A stretch of DNA of 15,271 nucleotides from an uncultured Bacteroidales bacterium. GTDB lineage: Bacteria; Bacteroidota; Bacteroidia; Bacteroidales; P3. Each line of letters starts with the position of its first letter. The stretch's first letter is position 1. The stretch lies in NCBI GenBank assembly GCA_937906975.1, contig CALCUN010000129.1, positions 1-15,271 of the forward strand, written 5' to 3'. The position numbers were made by a program, and so were the translations under genes. This document shows positions 13,483-15,271 of the stretch, piece by piece. Under the pieces are notes generated by a model. That model had not been told where the DNA came from, did no database searches, and worked only from the letters and a program-made list of their open reading frames with translations.

Positions 13483-14597
13483 TAACTCAAAATTTTATCC
13501 CAATCTTTAAATACTACATCATAGCCTTGCGAGCGTACCATAGTTTCCATTTCTTCTACGCTTCTATCATCATTTACATGGAATTGTTCTAATTCAACAT
13601 CAGGATTAGAATATCCACCCGGCTCTGTTTTACTTCCTGCACTCATTGAGGTAATACCAAGACTAACAAAATGATTTCTCATCTCAGGTCTTTCTCTTGT
13701 GCTCATAGTTATTTCAACATCATTATCAAAAAGGCGAAAAGCCCATATTATTTGAGCAAATTCTCTTTCGTTTACACAATAATCTGCCTCAAAACCGCCA
13801 GCCGCAGGACGCATTCTTGGAAAAGAAATAGAGTATTTGGTCTTCCAATAATTCTTTCTCATAAAACCAAGGTGCATAGCAAGAAACAACATTTCTGTTC
13901 TCCACTCTTCCAAACCAATCAACGCACCCATACCAATTTTATGAATACCCGCCATTGCCAATCTTTCGGGAGTAGCCAAGCGATACTCAAAATTGCTTTT
14001 CATTCCTTTGGGGTGATAATACTTATAACGACTTTCATTATAGGTTTCTTGATAAACATAAACCGAATTAGCACCAGCCTTTATCAAACGCTCATATTCC
14101 TCAATCTGCATTGGGAAAACCTCCAAATTTATTGCAGAAAAATAAGGCCTACACAAAGAAATAGCATTCTCAATGTAAGAAACACCAGCATTTTTATGGT
14201 TTTCCCCTGTAAGCAAAAGCACATTATCATATCCCATTTGCTTGATTGCTTTTATTTCTTCAAGAATTTGCTCATCGCTAAGCGTAAGACGTGAGATTTT
14301 ATTATTGTGATTAAATCCGCAATAAATACAATGATTGCTACACTCATTAGAAAGATACATAGGAATATAGAATTGCATTACCTTTCCAAAACGTTTTTGA
14401 GTTATATCTCTACTTCTCACCGCCATTTCTTCAAGATAATTTTCCCCTTGTGGAGAAATCAAAGCCTTAAAGTCCTCTATATCCAAATATTTCTTTGATA
14501 AAGCCCTTTGAACATCGTACTGCGTTTTAGCATATATGCTTTTTGTCATTTCGTTCCAATCAAAAGACTTTATCATATCATAAAACGTTTCCTTCAT
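13482..14597 (-). CDS. thiH: 2-iminoacetate synthase (tyrosine lyase), radical SAM
   Basis: ThiH cleaves tyrosine with a 5'-deoxyadenosyl radical to give dehydroglycine and p-cresol. The dehydroglycine feeds thiazole formation by ThiG. The 371-aa product has the radical SAM motif CSNHCIYC (Cys86, Cys90, Cys93) after IPMYLSNE, then LLLTGENHKNAG, INLEVFPMQIEEYERL and VYQETYNESRYKYYHPKG. The C-terminal BATS-type region includes SFPRMRPAAGGF and MSAGSKTEPGGYSNP. Length and motif spacing are those of ThiH. The start is the ATG at 14595-14597, 9 nt after the thiC stop, and the stop overlaps thiF. Use of ThiH rather than the oxygen-dependent ThiO fits an anaerobe. Confidence 0.96.
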   Translation of the reverse strand: MKETFYDMIKSFDWNEMTKSIYAKTQYDVQRALSKKYLDIEDFKALISPQGENYLEEMAVRSRDITQKRFGKVMQFYIPMYLSNECSNHCIYCGFNHNNKISRLTLSDEQILEEIKAIKQMGYDNVLLLTGENHKNAGVSYIENAISLCRPYFSAINLEVFPMQIEEYERLIKAGANSVYVYQETYNESRYKYYHPKGMKSNFEYRLATPERLAMAGIHKIGMGALIGLEEWRTEMLFLAMHLGFMRKNYWKTKYSISFPRMRPAAGGFEADYCVNEREFAQIIWAFRLFDNDVEITMSTRERPEMRNHFVSLGITSMSAGSKTEPGGYSNPDVELEQFHVNDDRSVEEMETMVRSQGYDVVFKDWDKILS

Positions 14598-14606
14598 CTC
14601 TTAGTT

Positions 14607-15271
<665 letters not shown>

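Noticed and set aside
13671-14294. 207-aa plus-strand open frame
   Set aside because: It is entirely antisense to thiH, which has full radical SAM motifs. The translation is Ser/Ile/Phe-rich without any domain pattern.

Overview
The window looks like a chromosomal stretch from an anaerobic, AT-rich member of the Bacteroidota, probably order Bacteroidales. Four signs support this. A secreted subtilisin-like protease carries a C-terminal type IX secretion sorting domain. Several promoters match the Bacteroidota sigma consensus (TTG, about 19-22 nt, TAnnTTTG). Most genes lack a strong Shine-Dalgarno sequence. A multisubunit [FeFe] hydrogenase implies fermentative anaerobic life. I cannot name the species.

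Layout, left to right. (1) 1-142 is the 3' end of a plus-strand gene, possibly an M23-type peptidase. It is separated from pnp by a perfect 21-bp AT-only hairpin. (2) 238-6017, all minus strand, is transcribed in the order S8 protease (T9SS cargo), gcvH, a VanZ-like membrane protein, rpsO, pnp. rpsO has its own promoter and terminator and lies just upstream of pnp, as in many bacteria. (3) 6230-6481, plus strand, is a tiny secreted protein with a C-terminal glycine-rich membrane segment and a basic tail, flanked by a textbook promoter and terminator. (4) 6672-11135, minus strand, is a four-gene hydrogenase operon: a thioredoxin-fold ferredoxin (HndB-like), HydB/HndC (NuoF-like), HydA/HndD ([FeFe] hydrogenase catalytic subunit), and HydC/HndA (NuoE-like). 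Together they resemble the trimeric or tetrameric NAD(P)-linked, possibly electron-bifurcating hydrogenases that dispose of reducing equivalents from NADH and ferredoxin as H2. (5) 11343-12357, plus strand, is a two-gene overlapping pair: an unrecognised 138-aa protein and a WbqC-family protein with an apparent TTG start. (6) 12358-12765 is about 400 bp without a credible gene. It holds a 20-bp terminator, AT-rich repeats, three direct repeats at an exact 23-bp period, and a small inverted repeat. (7) 12766-15271, minus strand, is the end of a thiamine operon: thiC (5' end outside the window), thiH, thiF.

Most of the window is ordinary core metabolism. The best candidates for something less usual are the 23-bp-period repeats at 12495-12555, the small membrane-anchored secreted protein, the repeated CTTTGATTT-containing spacers, and the TTG-started WbqC gene. 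I see no CRISPR array, tRNA, rRNA, intact transposase or phage gene.
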